Assembly (NCBI RefSeq): GCF_002896875.1 | Contig: NZ_CP023278.1 | Location: forward strand, 3,954,501 to 4,018,500 | Length of the DNA: 64,000 bases | Source of the DNA: Nostoc sp. CENA543 | GTDB taxonomy: Bacteria; Cyanobacteriota; Cyanobacteriia; Cyanobacteriales; Nostocaceae | Direction: 5' to 3' | In this document: positions 1 through 8,400 of the stretch, one piece after another | Layout of the letters: each line of letters begins with the position of its first letter | Position numbering within the stretch: the first letter of the stretch is position 1 | Program-made: the position numbers and the translations under genes | The notes under the pieces: model-generated | Told to the model about the DNA's origin: nothing | Seen by the model: only the letters and a program-made list of their open reading frames with translations | Database searches by the model: none

Positions 1-62
1 CCGCAGATAGGACAGGGTGCATTTTGTAGATTATGGTTGCTGGAATCTGGTTTTGTACTCAT
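1..62 (-). CDS. 5' end of an unidentified zinc-ribbon-like protein (cut by window edge)
   Basis: Reading the minus strand from an ATG at 60-62 gives an open frame of about 20 codons running off the window edge. It ends in a CPxCG motif (residues 17-21, APCPICG), the usual first half of a zinc ribbon or rubredoxin-like knuckle. It starts only 30 bases after the stop of the CHAT protein, in the same direction, so it is probably the fourth gene of that operon. The visible part is too short to name a family. Confidence 0.55.
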   Translation of the reverse strand, partial: MSTKPDSSNHNLQNAPCPIC

Positions 63-92
63 GAGGCTGTTTTACCTATTTTAAGGGCAAAA

Positions 93-2840
93 TTACTTGG
101 GAGGACAAGAAGGATCTTTCACAAGTTCAAATGATAACCGGCCTTTTACCCGCTTGACAGTGACAATTACGCGTGTGGTAAATTCTATGCGATCGCCCCT
201 GGGATCGAATCTGATTTTTGAGCCTGCAAGCACATCACTAGATGCGGCTGTTTCAGAGCGAATACCTGTTTCCGATAGTTTTTGTCGAATTTCTTTGCGA
301 GTGACATTTGGCTTTGATAGTTGTATTGCTTGCACTACTGCTTGCACCGCTTCATGTGCTAAGGCGGTTCTGCGATTTAAATCCCCACCCCAGTATTCAT
401 TATTCTCTTTTCTATACTGTTCCGCTCCACATTGTTGAGGATGCCAATCTACTGCTAAGAATAAACTATTGATAGTGTCATCTTGAGCTTTATTAATAAC
501 TTCCTGGAGATACATAGGGTTTGCCGCTAATATCGGCTTCCTCCCCTTATTAAGTTTAACAATCTCAATGGCTTTTTGCAGTGCCATACTATTGTTAGTA
601 CCACCATCAGGCAATAGTACCAAAGCATCAGCATTAGTCACTTCTGGCGGTAATTTACTAGTATCAAATGCAGGGTCAGACAAATCAAATTTATTAATGA
701 TACGTCCATTCAAGGCTCTAATCACCTGCTCAAATTGGTCAAACAAATCTTTACTAAATCCCTCTTGTGAGTTGTAGAAAACAACTACTTTGGGTGCGGT
801 TTTTTTGAGTTCCTCAATGAGATAGCGCACTAAACTATCAGCTTCTACTCTGCTAGAAGAAACGGTGCGATAAAAGACCTTATTGGGGTCATTACAATTG
901 GGAATGGATTGGAAATTTACTACTGTGCTGGTGGGAGAAATAACTACTAAATTTTCTGGAGAATAAATGTTTAAGGCTGCACAGGTGTTAGGAGAGGTGT
1001 AGTGTCCCACCACAGCTAAAATATTTTTGTCATTGGCTAAAACTTTAGCAACTTCTTGTGCTTGACTGAGATTATTATTATCGTTAGCAATCACAACTTG
1101 TAAGTTGAAATCCTTGCGATTTACAGCTACATCTTGAGCTTGAGCCACACCGAAAAGGATATCCATACCGAAGTTAACATTTAAGGGTGCAGCAACCGCA
1201 ATGGTGTAAATTGGCAGACTAGGGTTTTGATTATGCCGCAGATTCACCATCGCATTGTTACGATAAATGAGAATCTCTGGATCTTGAAGTGCAGCTAAAG
1301 CAGCTTTACTAAAACCTGGGGCAGATTTATTGAGTTTTGCTTGATTTCGTAGGTTATCAAAAATAGTAATTGCTACGTCATATTTACCTTGAGCAAATGC
1401 GGCAATGCCTTGCTTTTTTAATGACAAATAAGGTTCACTCAGTTGGACTCTACTATCAGCAATTGCCTTTTGACCATAGCTAATATATTTGTCTACATGA
1501 GCAGCAGTCAGGGTAATATCATCAGGTTGAGTACAAAGTGAGGGAAAAATCTGACATTGGTTGGTTTTCCATAAAGCAGTCGCGCCAAAAATTCCCACTG
1601 CGGCAATTAAACCCAGCATAATTTGAAGCTGCAAAGACAGGGAACGCCAGCGTACAAATAATGATACACCGTTTTTTGGAGGAATATCTGCGGCGATTGG
1701 GGCTGGTGGTGGTTCTTGTTGAATACTCGGCCAGACAAATTCTGATTGATTGGGATTTAAGCAGACTGTGGGTAGCCAGGATGCAGCCGGAAAATTTCCC
1801 TGTAAAGTTTCCAGGCGATCGCGCGCTTTCCTCACGGCTAAACATAGGGGTGTACCTTGAGAAAATTCCCGCAAAAAGTAGAGTAAGAATTTATAAGCAA
1901 TCCTGTCTGGGACTGGTTCTCGCATCACAATGACGGCTGGTACATTCAACTCGCCTAAAAAATCTGCAATTCCCAAGCCATCACAGGAATTAAAAATGGC
2001 CAATTTCAAACCATTTTCCACTGCACTGGTTAACCTTTGTTTTAAGGCCTTTAAGGGTAAGTTTATCCCTTCGCTAATTTGAATTTGTCCCCCGCTTCCC
2101 TCACTGGATGAGTGACCGGCAAAAAATAAAATTTGCCATTCTTGATCAAACAGTAAATGAGAAAGTGTCTCTTCATCTGGCTCAGATACGCTCTCAATTT
2201 GCGCCCCACGCTGTTCGAGCAGTTGTAAGGCGGCGGCATCTTCTTCTAGTTGTAAACCACCTTGAGAACTGCCAAAAATCGCTAAAACTCTCACTGGTGC
2301 TGTGAGCGTGGGGACTGGCCGATGAAATTTGGTGAATAAAGCGAACTCAGCATTGGGAAGTTTAGTAAATAAGTCCCATGTATGCCAAGGAATTCTGCGA
2401 AGGACTTCGTCTTGTTGTTCATTGTCTGCCTTACATTTGATGATAACGGGAACAGATTGATCATGGCTAACTCTAGTATTGGCACGAATGCGATCGCGCA
2501 AACTATTAAAAGCTTGATTCCGAAACCACCTGCGACATAAGTTTTCTAGTTCTTCGGCTCTAGTTCTCCAATTTTCTAATGTCGCCACGTTGGTGACTTG
2601 TGCTGGGACTGCTTGTAGTCTCCGACTGTTGTCTAGGGAAATAGCTTTCCAGTCTTCATATAACTGTGGGATTTCTGGTGCAGCTGGAATATCTGGTAAA
2701 TCATCATCATCTTGAATAGTCCGACCATCTTCTAGAATTTTGAGCCTCACGGAAAAACCGTCAACAAAACTACCGTCACTAATCTCAACTACGACAGTTA
2801 CATTTTCGGGATGTTGTGGTCTAGAGGATGATGACAGCAT
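93..2840 (-). CDS. CHAT (caspase-like) domain fused through one TM helix to a periplasmic amino-acid-binding-protein domain
   Basis: A protein of about 915 residues starting at ATG 2838-2840; an upstream TTG in frame is less likely. Residues about 180-370 form a CHAT domain with both expected catalytic residues: His near 243 in FFAGHSSS and Cys near 286 in LAIFNSCDG. One hydrophobic helix follows (about 403-425, LQLQIMLGLIAAVGIFG), then a Cys pair that could form a disulfide outside. Residues about 530-900 resemble the class I periplasmic binding fold of the Leu/Ile/Val receptor family (IYTIAVAAPLN, then LAVVGHYTSPNTCAAL). Inferred topology: protease-like domain in the cytoplasm, ligand-binding domain in the periplasm. 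It is the third gene of an operon after a sigma-like factor and a DUF1822 protein. The N-terminal 170 residues are unassigned. Substrate and ligand are unknown; I infer a sensor-effector. Confidence 0.85.
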   Translation of the reverse strand: MLSSSSRPQHPENVTVVVEISDGSFVDGFSVRLKILEDGRTIQDDDDLPDIPAAPEIPQLYEDWKAISLDNSRRLQAVPAQVTNVATLENWRTRAEELENLCRRWFRNQAFNSLRDRIRANTRVSHDQSVPVIIKCKADNEQQDEVLRRIPWHTWDLFTKLPNAEFALFTKFHRPVPTLTAPVRVLAIFGSSQGGLQLEEDAAALQLLEQRGAQIESVSEPDEETLSHLLFDQEWQILFFAGHSSSEGSGGQIQISEGINLPLKALKQRLTSAVENGLKLAIFNSCDGLGIADFLGELNVPAVIVMREPVPDRIAYKFLLYFLREFSQGTPLCLAVRKARDRLETLQGNFPAASWLPTVCLNPNQSEFVWPSIQQEPPPAPIAADIPPKNGVSLFVRWRSLSLQLQIMLGLIAAVGIFGATALWKTNQCQIFPSLCTQPDDITLTAAHVDKYISYGQKAIADSRVQLSEPYLSLKKQGIAAFAQGKYDVAITIFDNLRNQAKLNKSAPGFSKAALAALQDPEILIYRNNAMVNLRHNQNPSLPIYTIAVAAPLNVNFGMDILFGVAQAQDVAVNRKDFNLQVVIANDNNNLSQAQEVAKVLANDKNILAVVGHYTSPNTCAALNIYSPENLVVISPTSTVVNFQSIPNCNDPNKVFYRTVSSSRVEADSLVRYLIEELKKTAPKVVVFYNSQEGFSKDLFDQFEQVIRALNGRIINKFDLSDPAFDTSKLPPEVTNADALVLLPDGGTNNSMALQKAIEIVKLNKGRKPILAANPMYLQEVINKAQDDTINSLFLAVDWHPQQCGAEQYRKENNEYWGGDLNRRTALAHEAVQAVVQAIQLSKPNVTRKEIRQKLSETGIRSETAASSDVLAGSKIRFDPRGDRIEFTTRVIVTVKRVKGRLSFELVKDPSCPPK

Positions 2841-2928
2841 AACCAAGAGATAGCGGCTGGAGGGAAGGAATTTATTTATTAGATAAGCATGATTGTGCAG
2901 AATTCCGCAATGATCAGTTAATGATCAG

Positions 2929-4023
2929 TTAAAGCAAAAAATCTTCAGTAAAACTGACATCATTGAAAATTACCTGCACACTAAAGCGATCGCCTCTGTC
3001 CCCTGTAAACTTAAACTGAATATAATTGTCTTGTGGGCGTGATTCTACTTCAAAAAATAGATCACCAGCATCATCCAATCCGATTAACTTCAAGCCTGTC
3101 GGCATTTGGGGTTGTTGTTCTGGGGGATACACACGTAGCAAAACTAACATCCTGCCATCTGGCTTAGGTAAAATCCCCACGATGAGAACCATCGCATAAC
3201 CTAACAGGTAAATTCCTAAGTCCTTGGCACTGATGACGGGACAAGCAGGATGTTTAGGATCTAATTCCCACAGTAATTCCGCAGATTTCCAACGTATTTC
3301 GTCATCATGAGTGGTTTGGATGAGATTTACTAAGGCTTGCTGGGGATCGAGATGACTAGGGATAGTTTTTCCCCGATGACTGGACTGGTGGCGATAGAGT
3401 TTTTCCACCTGTTGGCGTAGGGGAATATCACCACGCTGTGGGTCAAGTTCAGCACGCCTAGTCACCGAAGCTTTCATGATTTGCAGTAAGTTTTTAGAGG
3501 GTTGCCAATCATATTCAAATACGTTTTTGAGCCAGTGACTCAATTTGACAACTGGGTCTTGAGGTTCGGAAGTTAAACAATCTAATAAACTATCAAGGGG
3601 TTTTAAGTAACTCAGTGGTAATTCCAAGACAGAAACAGATTCCACAAACCCTAAAATCTTTGCCTCCTGGTAAGGCTCATCGAGTTGAATGATGACATAG
3701 CCAAGTCGGTCTGACCAAACTTCTGGGGGGATGTGACATTTGCGATCGCTTTTCTGGAGGGAACGACATTCTAAAAATCCGTTTAAACTGGGAATATACA
3801 AATCAGCAATGTTTTCTAACTGCTGTTCTAAGGGATTCCAACAGTGGCTAGCTGCTAAGTCCGTCTCTATACCCAACCTTTCTAAAAAACGCTGAGTGAC
3901 TAAGACAGCTAAAGTATTACGATAAACTTGTTGCGATCGCTCCTTGGTTGGTTGTTGTTTAGCAAACTGATAAGCTTGTTGACAATCAGTAAGGGCGATC
4001 GTAATTGTGATTGGTTCAGTCAT
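2929..4023 (-). CDS. DUF1822 family protein
   Basis: A 364-residue protein without signal peptide or membrane segment. The N-terminus (MTEPITITIALTDCQQAYQF), the alternating hydrophobic C-terminal strands and the FxxFTGDRGDRFSVQV end resemble the cyanobacterial DUF1822 family, whose function is unknown. It lies 73 bases after the sigma-like gene and 88 bases before the CHAT gene on the same strand, so the three are probably co-transcribed. From memory, DUF1822 genes often sit between a sigma-like gene and a CHAT gene in filamentous cyanobacteria, which suggests a role linking the two. No catalytic motif is visible. Confidence 0.8.
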   Translation of the reverse strand: MTEPITITIALTDCQQAYQFAKQQPTKERSQQVYRNTLAVLVTQRFLERLGIETDLAASHCWNPLEQQLENIADLYIPSLNGFLECRSLQKSDRKCHIPPEVWSDRLGYVIIQLDEPYQEAKILGFVESVSVLELPLSYLKPLDSLLDCLTSEPQDPVVKLSHWLKNVFEYDWQPSKNLLQIMKASVTRRAELDPQRGDIPLRQQVEKLYRHQSSHRGKTIPSHLDPQQALVNLIQTTHDDEIRWKSAELLWELDPKHPACPVISAKDLGIYLLGYAMVLIVGILPKPDGRMLVLLRVYPPEQQPQMPTGLKLIGLDDAGDLFFEVESRPQDNYIQFKFTGDRGDRFSVQVIFNDVSFTEDFLL

Positions 4024-4096
4024 GATATATAAGAAAAAACATTTAATTAGGGGGTGTAGGGATCTTCAACCGTTACACCCGCAAACTCCCCGATCC

Positions 4097-4828
4097 TCAA
4101 TTAGATAACAACTGTTTGAAGATAGGGAAACAGCGAGTTTTGCAAAATCGTTTCAGTGCAGAAGATTCAACTTGATATTTTTGCGCCAAAGCATCCCAAG
4201 AAAAATCTCCTGAGTCGCGCAACATCTGCAAAATGTGCATCAACAAAAACTGACAATTCACATCAGGATGATTCTGCATTCGGCAATTTCTCAGGGAATG
4301 TGGATGATTTTGGATTAACTCCAGCCATTCTTGAATAGTTTCATGCCAACGCTCCGGCTCAGGCGCAGGAGGATACATCCATTCATGATTTTCTTCATCA
4401 ATAGGAAGATGATATTTTCTTTTGTCTTCCTTTTCCTTTTCACGAATGACATCTAAAATTCTAAATTTCAACTTTTGGTTAAACCAAGTGACAAAGCTAG
4501 CTCTTTCTGGGTTATATGCTAAAGACATCTCTTTGCTAAACCATTCCCAAGTGCGTGATAAGGCTTCCTCATAAATATCTGGCGATATCTTTCCACCTCC
4601 ACACCAAATTAATCGGGAAGACTTCATCATGATGATAATGAAATCCTTTGCTTGACTGGCCAAAGTTAAGTCATGACTTTGACAGGCTTGCTCCCACAAC
4701 CATTGACGCGCCGGAACATCATTCATGATTTCCTGAAGCTTTTTAGGTTGCTGTAATAACCTGCTCTTTTCAATGGGATTACTAAAAGCCGCTTCTAACC
4801 AACCAATTTTCATATATTGATTACCCAT
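4097..4828 (-). CDS. Sigma-70 family (ECF-like) RNA polymerase sigma factor
   Basis: A 243-residue protein. Residues about 75-135 read as sigma region 2: EEALSRTWEWFSKEM, then YNPERASFVTWFNQKLKFRI and LDVIREKE, the pattern of the core-binding and -10-recognition helices in ECF-type factors. The last 50 residues (FSWDALAQKYQVESSALKRF) can fold as a region 4 helix-turn-helix, though it is more divergent than usual. A loop rich in Pro and charged residues links them. It is the first gene of the operon with DUF1822 and the CHAT fusion, so it may control that operon or a regulon answering the CHAT sensor. No anti-sigma gene is seen in the window. The start ATG at 4826-4828 could be replaced by a second Met five codons later. 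Confidence 0.75.
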   Translation of the reverse strand: MGNQYMKIGWLEAAFSNPIEKSRLLQQPKKLQEIMNDVPARQWLWEQACQSHDLTLASQAKDFIIIMMKSSRLIWCGGGKISPDIYEEALSRTWEWFSKEMSLAYNPERASFVTWFNQKLKFRILDVIREKEKEDKRKYHLPIDEENHEWMYPPAPEPERWHETIQEWLELIQNHPHSLRNCRMQNHPDVNCQFLLMHILQMLRDSGDFSWDALAQKYQVESSALKRFCKTRCFPIFKQLLSN

Positions 4829-5106
4829 AAAGATTATCCAGACCCAATTAGTTTAGGTTTGAATATCATCACAGCACCTATCCTCCCCGCAATTCTCTAG
4901 GGGGATATCGAGATCAGAGAATATAGAATTGGCAATTGTTTACAAAACTTCATGCCTGTTAGTCAATAGCTCCCCGACTGTTTGAAAGCCGGGGAGCTAT
5001 GACCTGTCATAATTTTTATGGCGGACTAATAGTGTATTAAATGTAGGATATCGGCGTTGGGTTTCCTTGCGTCAAACCAACCTACTGGCCGGTGTGAATG
5101 TTTTGA
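4829..5106. other. Intergenic region upstream of the sigma operon
   Basis: No gene. It holds the presumed promoter of the sigma / DUF1822 / CHAT operon and one strong hairpin (4966-5000). A short palindromic patch, ATTGGCAATTG, lies near 4927-4938. Confidence 0.5.
4966..5000. terminator. 11-bp GC-rich hairpin, probable terminator
   Basis: ATAGCTCCCCG (4966-4976) pairs exactly with CGGGGAGCTAT (4990-5000) around a 13-base loop. It lies about 105 bases beyond the stop of the minus-strand gene 5107-5748. The T-rich side (AATTTTT) is on the plus strand, so as a minus-strand terminator it lacks a clean T run. It is related in sequence to the hairpin at 5990-6024. Confidence 0.6.
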
Positions 5107-5748
5107 TTAATTATTATCGCCAACAGCACTATCATTTGAGTCAACTTGTGGCGTGGGACTAGTTGTGGAATTAGTAGCCGGAGTTTGGGTAGAAGTATTA
5201 CTTCCGTTGTTGACCCTGGGAGGATTACTTGGTGCAATATTAGGTGATGTTTGTGTTCTAGATTCTTGGGGTGGAATGGTCACATTAATTTGTGGCGTAG
5301 CAGGTGCAGAAGAGGGTTGCGGGATGAAAACAGGTACTTCTCTAGTTCTTTCAACGGGGACTTCTCTAGTTCTTTCAATAATTGTGGTTTGTTGTGGTTG
5401 AGAAGTCGCGCTAGCATTCGGTACAGGAGTTTCTACTGGCGCATTGTTATCAACCGTCGCATTCTGTTGATTAAAATACCAGAATGCACCGACAGTTAAA
5501 CCTATCAAGGAAGTCAGTAGAACACCCAACAATAGACCATTAGCTGTATTTTCGTTATCACGTCCAGCTAAGTCAGCCTGTTGATATCTCCGTTCTGTGT
5601 TACGTCCATGCACATAGCCACTTTGGTAAGAATTATTATTAGTTGATGTACTTCTGGTTACGTGTGTATGTGTATTTCCGTTAGCATCTGTATAAGATTC
5701 TTGTCTGATTTCTTGGTGATCAGTTTCGCGTTCATTTGGATTAGTCAT
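5107..5748 (-). CDS. Membrane-anchored Pro/Thr/Ser-rich protein of unknown function
   Basis: About 213 residues. The first 70 are polar and rich in Asn, Thr, His and Arg (THTHVTRSTSTNNNS). One hydrophobic segment follows (GLLLGVLLTSLIGLTVGAFW), then a low-complexity outer part rich in Pro, Thr, Gln and Asn. The outer part carries a short internal repeat, RTREVPVERTREVPV. The likely topology is a short cytoplasmic tail and a long extracytoplasmic low-complexity region. ATG 5746-5748 is chosen because GAGGAG lies 14 bases upstream; the in-frame GTG at 5761-5763 would overlap that site. It is a lone gene between two related hairpins. I do not recognise a named family beyond cyanobacterial hypothetical proteins. 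Confidence 0.7.
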   Translation of the reverse strand: MTNPNERETDHQEIRQESYTDANGNTHTHVTRSTSTNNNSYQSGYVHGRNTERRYQQADLAGRDNENTANGLLLGVLLTSLIGLTVGAFWYFNQQNATVDNNAPVETPVPNASATSQPQQTTIIERTREVPVERTREVPVFIPQPSSAPATPQINVTIPPQESRTQTSPNIAPSNPPRVNNGSNTSTQTPATNSTTSPTPQVDSNDSAVGDNN

Positions 5749-5989
5749 AGCAGTAGATTTCACTCCTCAATTTGATTTTGATGTCGCATAAATAAAGCAG
5801 TTTCAACACAAAGATGTTCACAAAATGTGTATATAGTTTGATTTATGACTCTGCCTGCAATATGTTTTAGAATAACGGTTGGATTCTGCTTATAGGTTCT
5901 ATCTTGAGGAGAAAATTACATCATTCAAAAGAAGTAATATGGCTGAGTCTGCCTGTAATTTTCATCGAACGGTAGAATTAAAAACACAA

Positions 5990-6024
5990 TAGCTCACCGA
6001 CCTTTGAACGCAGTCGGTGAGCTA
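5990..6024 (-). terminator. 12-bp hairpin terminator downstream of the EndoU gene
   Basis: TAGCTCACCGAC (5990-6001) pairs exactly with GTCGGTGAGCTA (6013-6024). On the minus strand it is followed by TTGTGTTTTTAATT, a usable U-rich tail. The arms and the loop start (TTTGAA) closely match the hairpin at 4966-5000, so both may be copies of one repeat that serves as terminator. Confidence 0.65.
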
Positions 6025-6061
6025 ATAGCAATGATTACTTAAATCCCCCAACACAGACAGC

Positions 6062-6179
6062 GTTGCTGAATTGAGATATGAATTTATCGGGCTACGCCCC
6101 GCTACGCTAACACGCGAAGGCGCAAAGGAACAAAGGAAAAGAAAGGTATTTCTGGCATTTCATATTCTGATTCAGCAAC
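6062..6179. mobile_element. 118-bp MITE-like element with imperfect terminal inverted repeats
   Basis: The left end GTTGCTGAATTGAGATATGAA and the reverse complement of the right end share the first ten bases and TATGAA. The interior carries the palindromic repeat GGGCTACGCCCCGCTACGC common in Nostoc genomes. Similar direct sequences flank it: CCCCCAACACAGACA at 6045-6059 and CCCCCAACAGACA at 6179-6191. It has no coding capacity, so any movement would need a transposase in trans. Confidence 0.6.
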
Positions 6180-6219
6180 CCCCAACAGACAATTCCTATT
6201 CCCTGTTCCCTATTCCCCG

Positions 6220-7038
6220 TTAATGTCTGCATTTCGCGCCTTGGGGAGTAGCATCAGGGTAGAAAGTAATAATTGCCTGATCCTTTCTTACAAAAACGTT
6301 AGGAAAAGTTTTGCCTGTTTCTTGATCACGCACATTGTAAATGCAAGCTCCTTCTTTATTCTTTTGCTTTTTAAATGCGAGTGTAGTATCTATTAACATT
6401 TCTTCGGCATTGCTGATATAGCTATAACCTTTGATGACATCTCTGATAATTCTATTGCCTTGTTTGATTACTACACCCATCGTATAAATTACACCTGGGA
6501 CAACTTCTTCTCGTTGCTGATTATTTGGGAGTCTGCCAGCAATACCTTGATTTTGTAGTTGCAAATATCTGCCATAAAAATGTAACCCACCAATATCATT
6601 GGCGTTATATATTTCACCACAGAATATGTGTTCAAAACCACGTCGTTTAAACCAAATTTTAGTTAAGTCTTCAATAAATTGTGTCTTGGTTTTACGTCCT
6701 GGTAACAGTTCACCACCTGTCACTTTTTGTAGTTTTTGTAGTACCTCTGGATGCTGAGATAATAACTGTTTAAATTGATGGCGATTTACTTTTGTCCCAA
6801 CAGCACCACAGGTATTAAGTACAGCTTGGTCGAAAGCATTTAATTTTGGCGCAGGTGGTGTAATATCTACTCGTTGTCCTCTGGGAAAACCTACAGGAAC
6901 GGGATTATCTACATTATCGAAAAAAGGTAATAATGCCTGCTGTGATTGCGCCGTAACTTGATTTTGGATATATAGGGGACTACTCAGCAATAAGATAGTA
7001 AATATTCGCAAAGTTGTGGATAGTTTGGGGTTAAACAT
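6220..7038 (-). CDS. Secreted EndoU (XendoU-like) nuclease-domain protein
   Basis: A 272-residue protein with an N-terminal signal peptide (hydrophobic stretch IFTILLLSSPLYI, then a probable cut near TAQSQQ). The C-terminal half carries the EndoU signature GFEHIFCGE followed by GGLHFYGRYLQLQNQ; these supply two histidines, as in the catalytic pair of the eukaryotic XendoU family. A lysine in the last 50 residues (FVRKDQAIITFYP) could be the third catalytic residue. Known EndoU enzymes cut RNA at uridines to give 2',3'-cyclic phosphates; some bacterial members are secreted toxins. Here no immunity gene adjoins it and no toxin-delivery domain is seen, so a periplasmic or extracellular nuclease is the simplest reading. 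It lies after ilvC in the same direction but is separated by a strong terminator, so it is transcribed alone. Confidence 0.75.
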   Translation of the reverse strand: MFNPKLSTTLRIFTILLLSSPLYIQNQVTAQSQQALLPFFDNVDNPVPVGFPRGQRVDITPPAPKLNAFDQAVLNTCGAVGTKVNRHQFKQLLSQHPEVLQKLQKVTGGELLPGRKTKTQFIEDLTKIWFKRRGFEHIFCGEIYNANDIGGLHFYGRYLQLQNQGIAGRLPNNQQREEVVPGVIYTMGVVIKQGNRIIRDVIKGYSYISNAEEMLIDTTLAFKKQKNKEGACIYNVRDQETGKTFPNVFVRKDQAIITFYPDATPQGAKCRH

Positions 7039-7099
7039 AAATTTAAATTTAACTGTCGTTAAATGTCGCCTTTTGTTGACAATTTAACACCAAAAAATA

Positions 7100-7134
7100 A
7101 AGACGCAAAGGATTTTGGAATACCTTTGCGTCTT
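7100..7134 (-). terminator. Rho-independent terminator of ilvC
   Basis: AAGACGCAAAGG (7100-7111) pairs exactly with CCTTTGCGTCTT (7123-7134) around an 11-base loop. On the minus strand it is followed by TATTTTTTGG. It lies 24 bases beyond the ilvC stop codon. Confidence 0.9.
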
Positions 7135-7157
7135 ATTGCTAGATTTCAAAGAATTTT

Positions 7158-8180
<1,023 letters not shown>

Positions 8181-8239
8181 TCATTGATTGGCAGGTTTTT
8201 GATTGTACCTTAAATTGTGTCACTACGGATGAAATTCTG

Positions 8240-8400
8240 GGGACTGGGGATTGGGGATTGGGGAGAAGGAGACAAGGAGGACAAGGGAGACAAAACTAAT
8301 GAGTAATGAGTAATGACTATTGACTATTGACCATTGACTAATGACTAATGACTATTGACTAATGACTAATGACTATTGACTAATGACTATTGACTATTTT
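8240..8400. repeat. STRR heptamer arrays (GGGGATT type, then TGACTAA/TGACTAT type)
   Basis: Three GGGGACT/GGGGATT units lie at about 8240-8265. From about 8299 to 8397 there are about 13 copies of TGACTAT, TGACTAA or TGAGTAA. The second array runs directly into the stop codon of the aldo/keto reductase gene, whose TAG is the first TAG of a TAGTCAA unit on the minus strand. Confidence 0.9.

Larger units (their letters stand above)
5749..6219. other. 471-bp gene-free stretch with a hairpin and a small mobile-repeat-like element
   Basis: No coding region is supported. It holds the promoter region of the 5107-5748 gene, a 12-bp hairpin at 5990-6024 and an inverted-repeat element at 6062-6179, each listed separately. 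Confidence 0.6.

Noticed and set aside
1522-1845. Long frames antisense to the CHAT-fusion gene
   Set aside because: Shadows of the real gene in other frames; the CHAT fusion has recognisable domains over its length.
8299-8397. Regular short repeats that could suggest a CRISPR array
   Set aside because: Units are seven bases long and directly adjacent, without spacers; they are STRR heptamers. The same holds for the other arrays.
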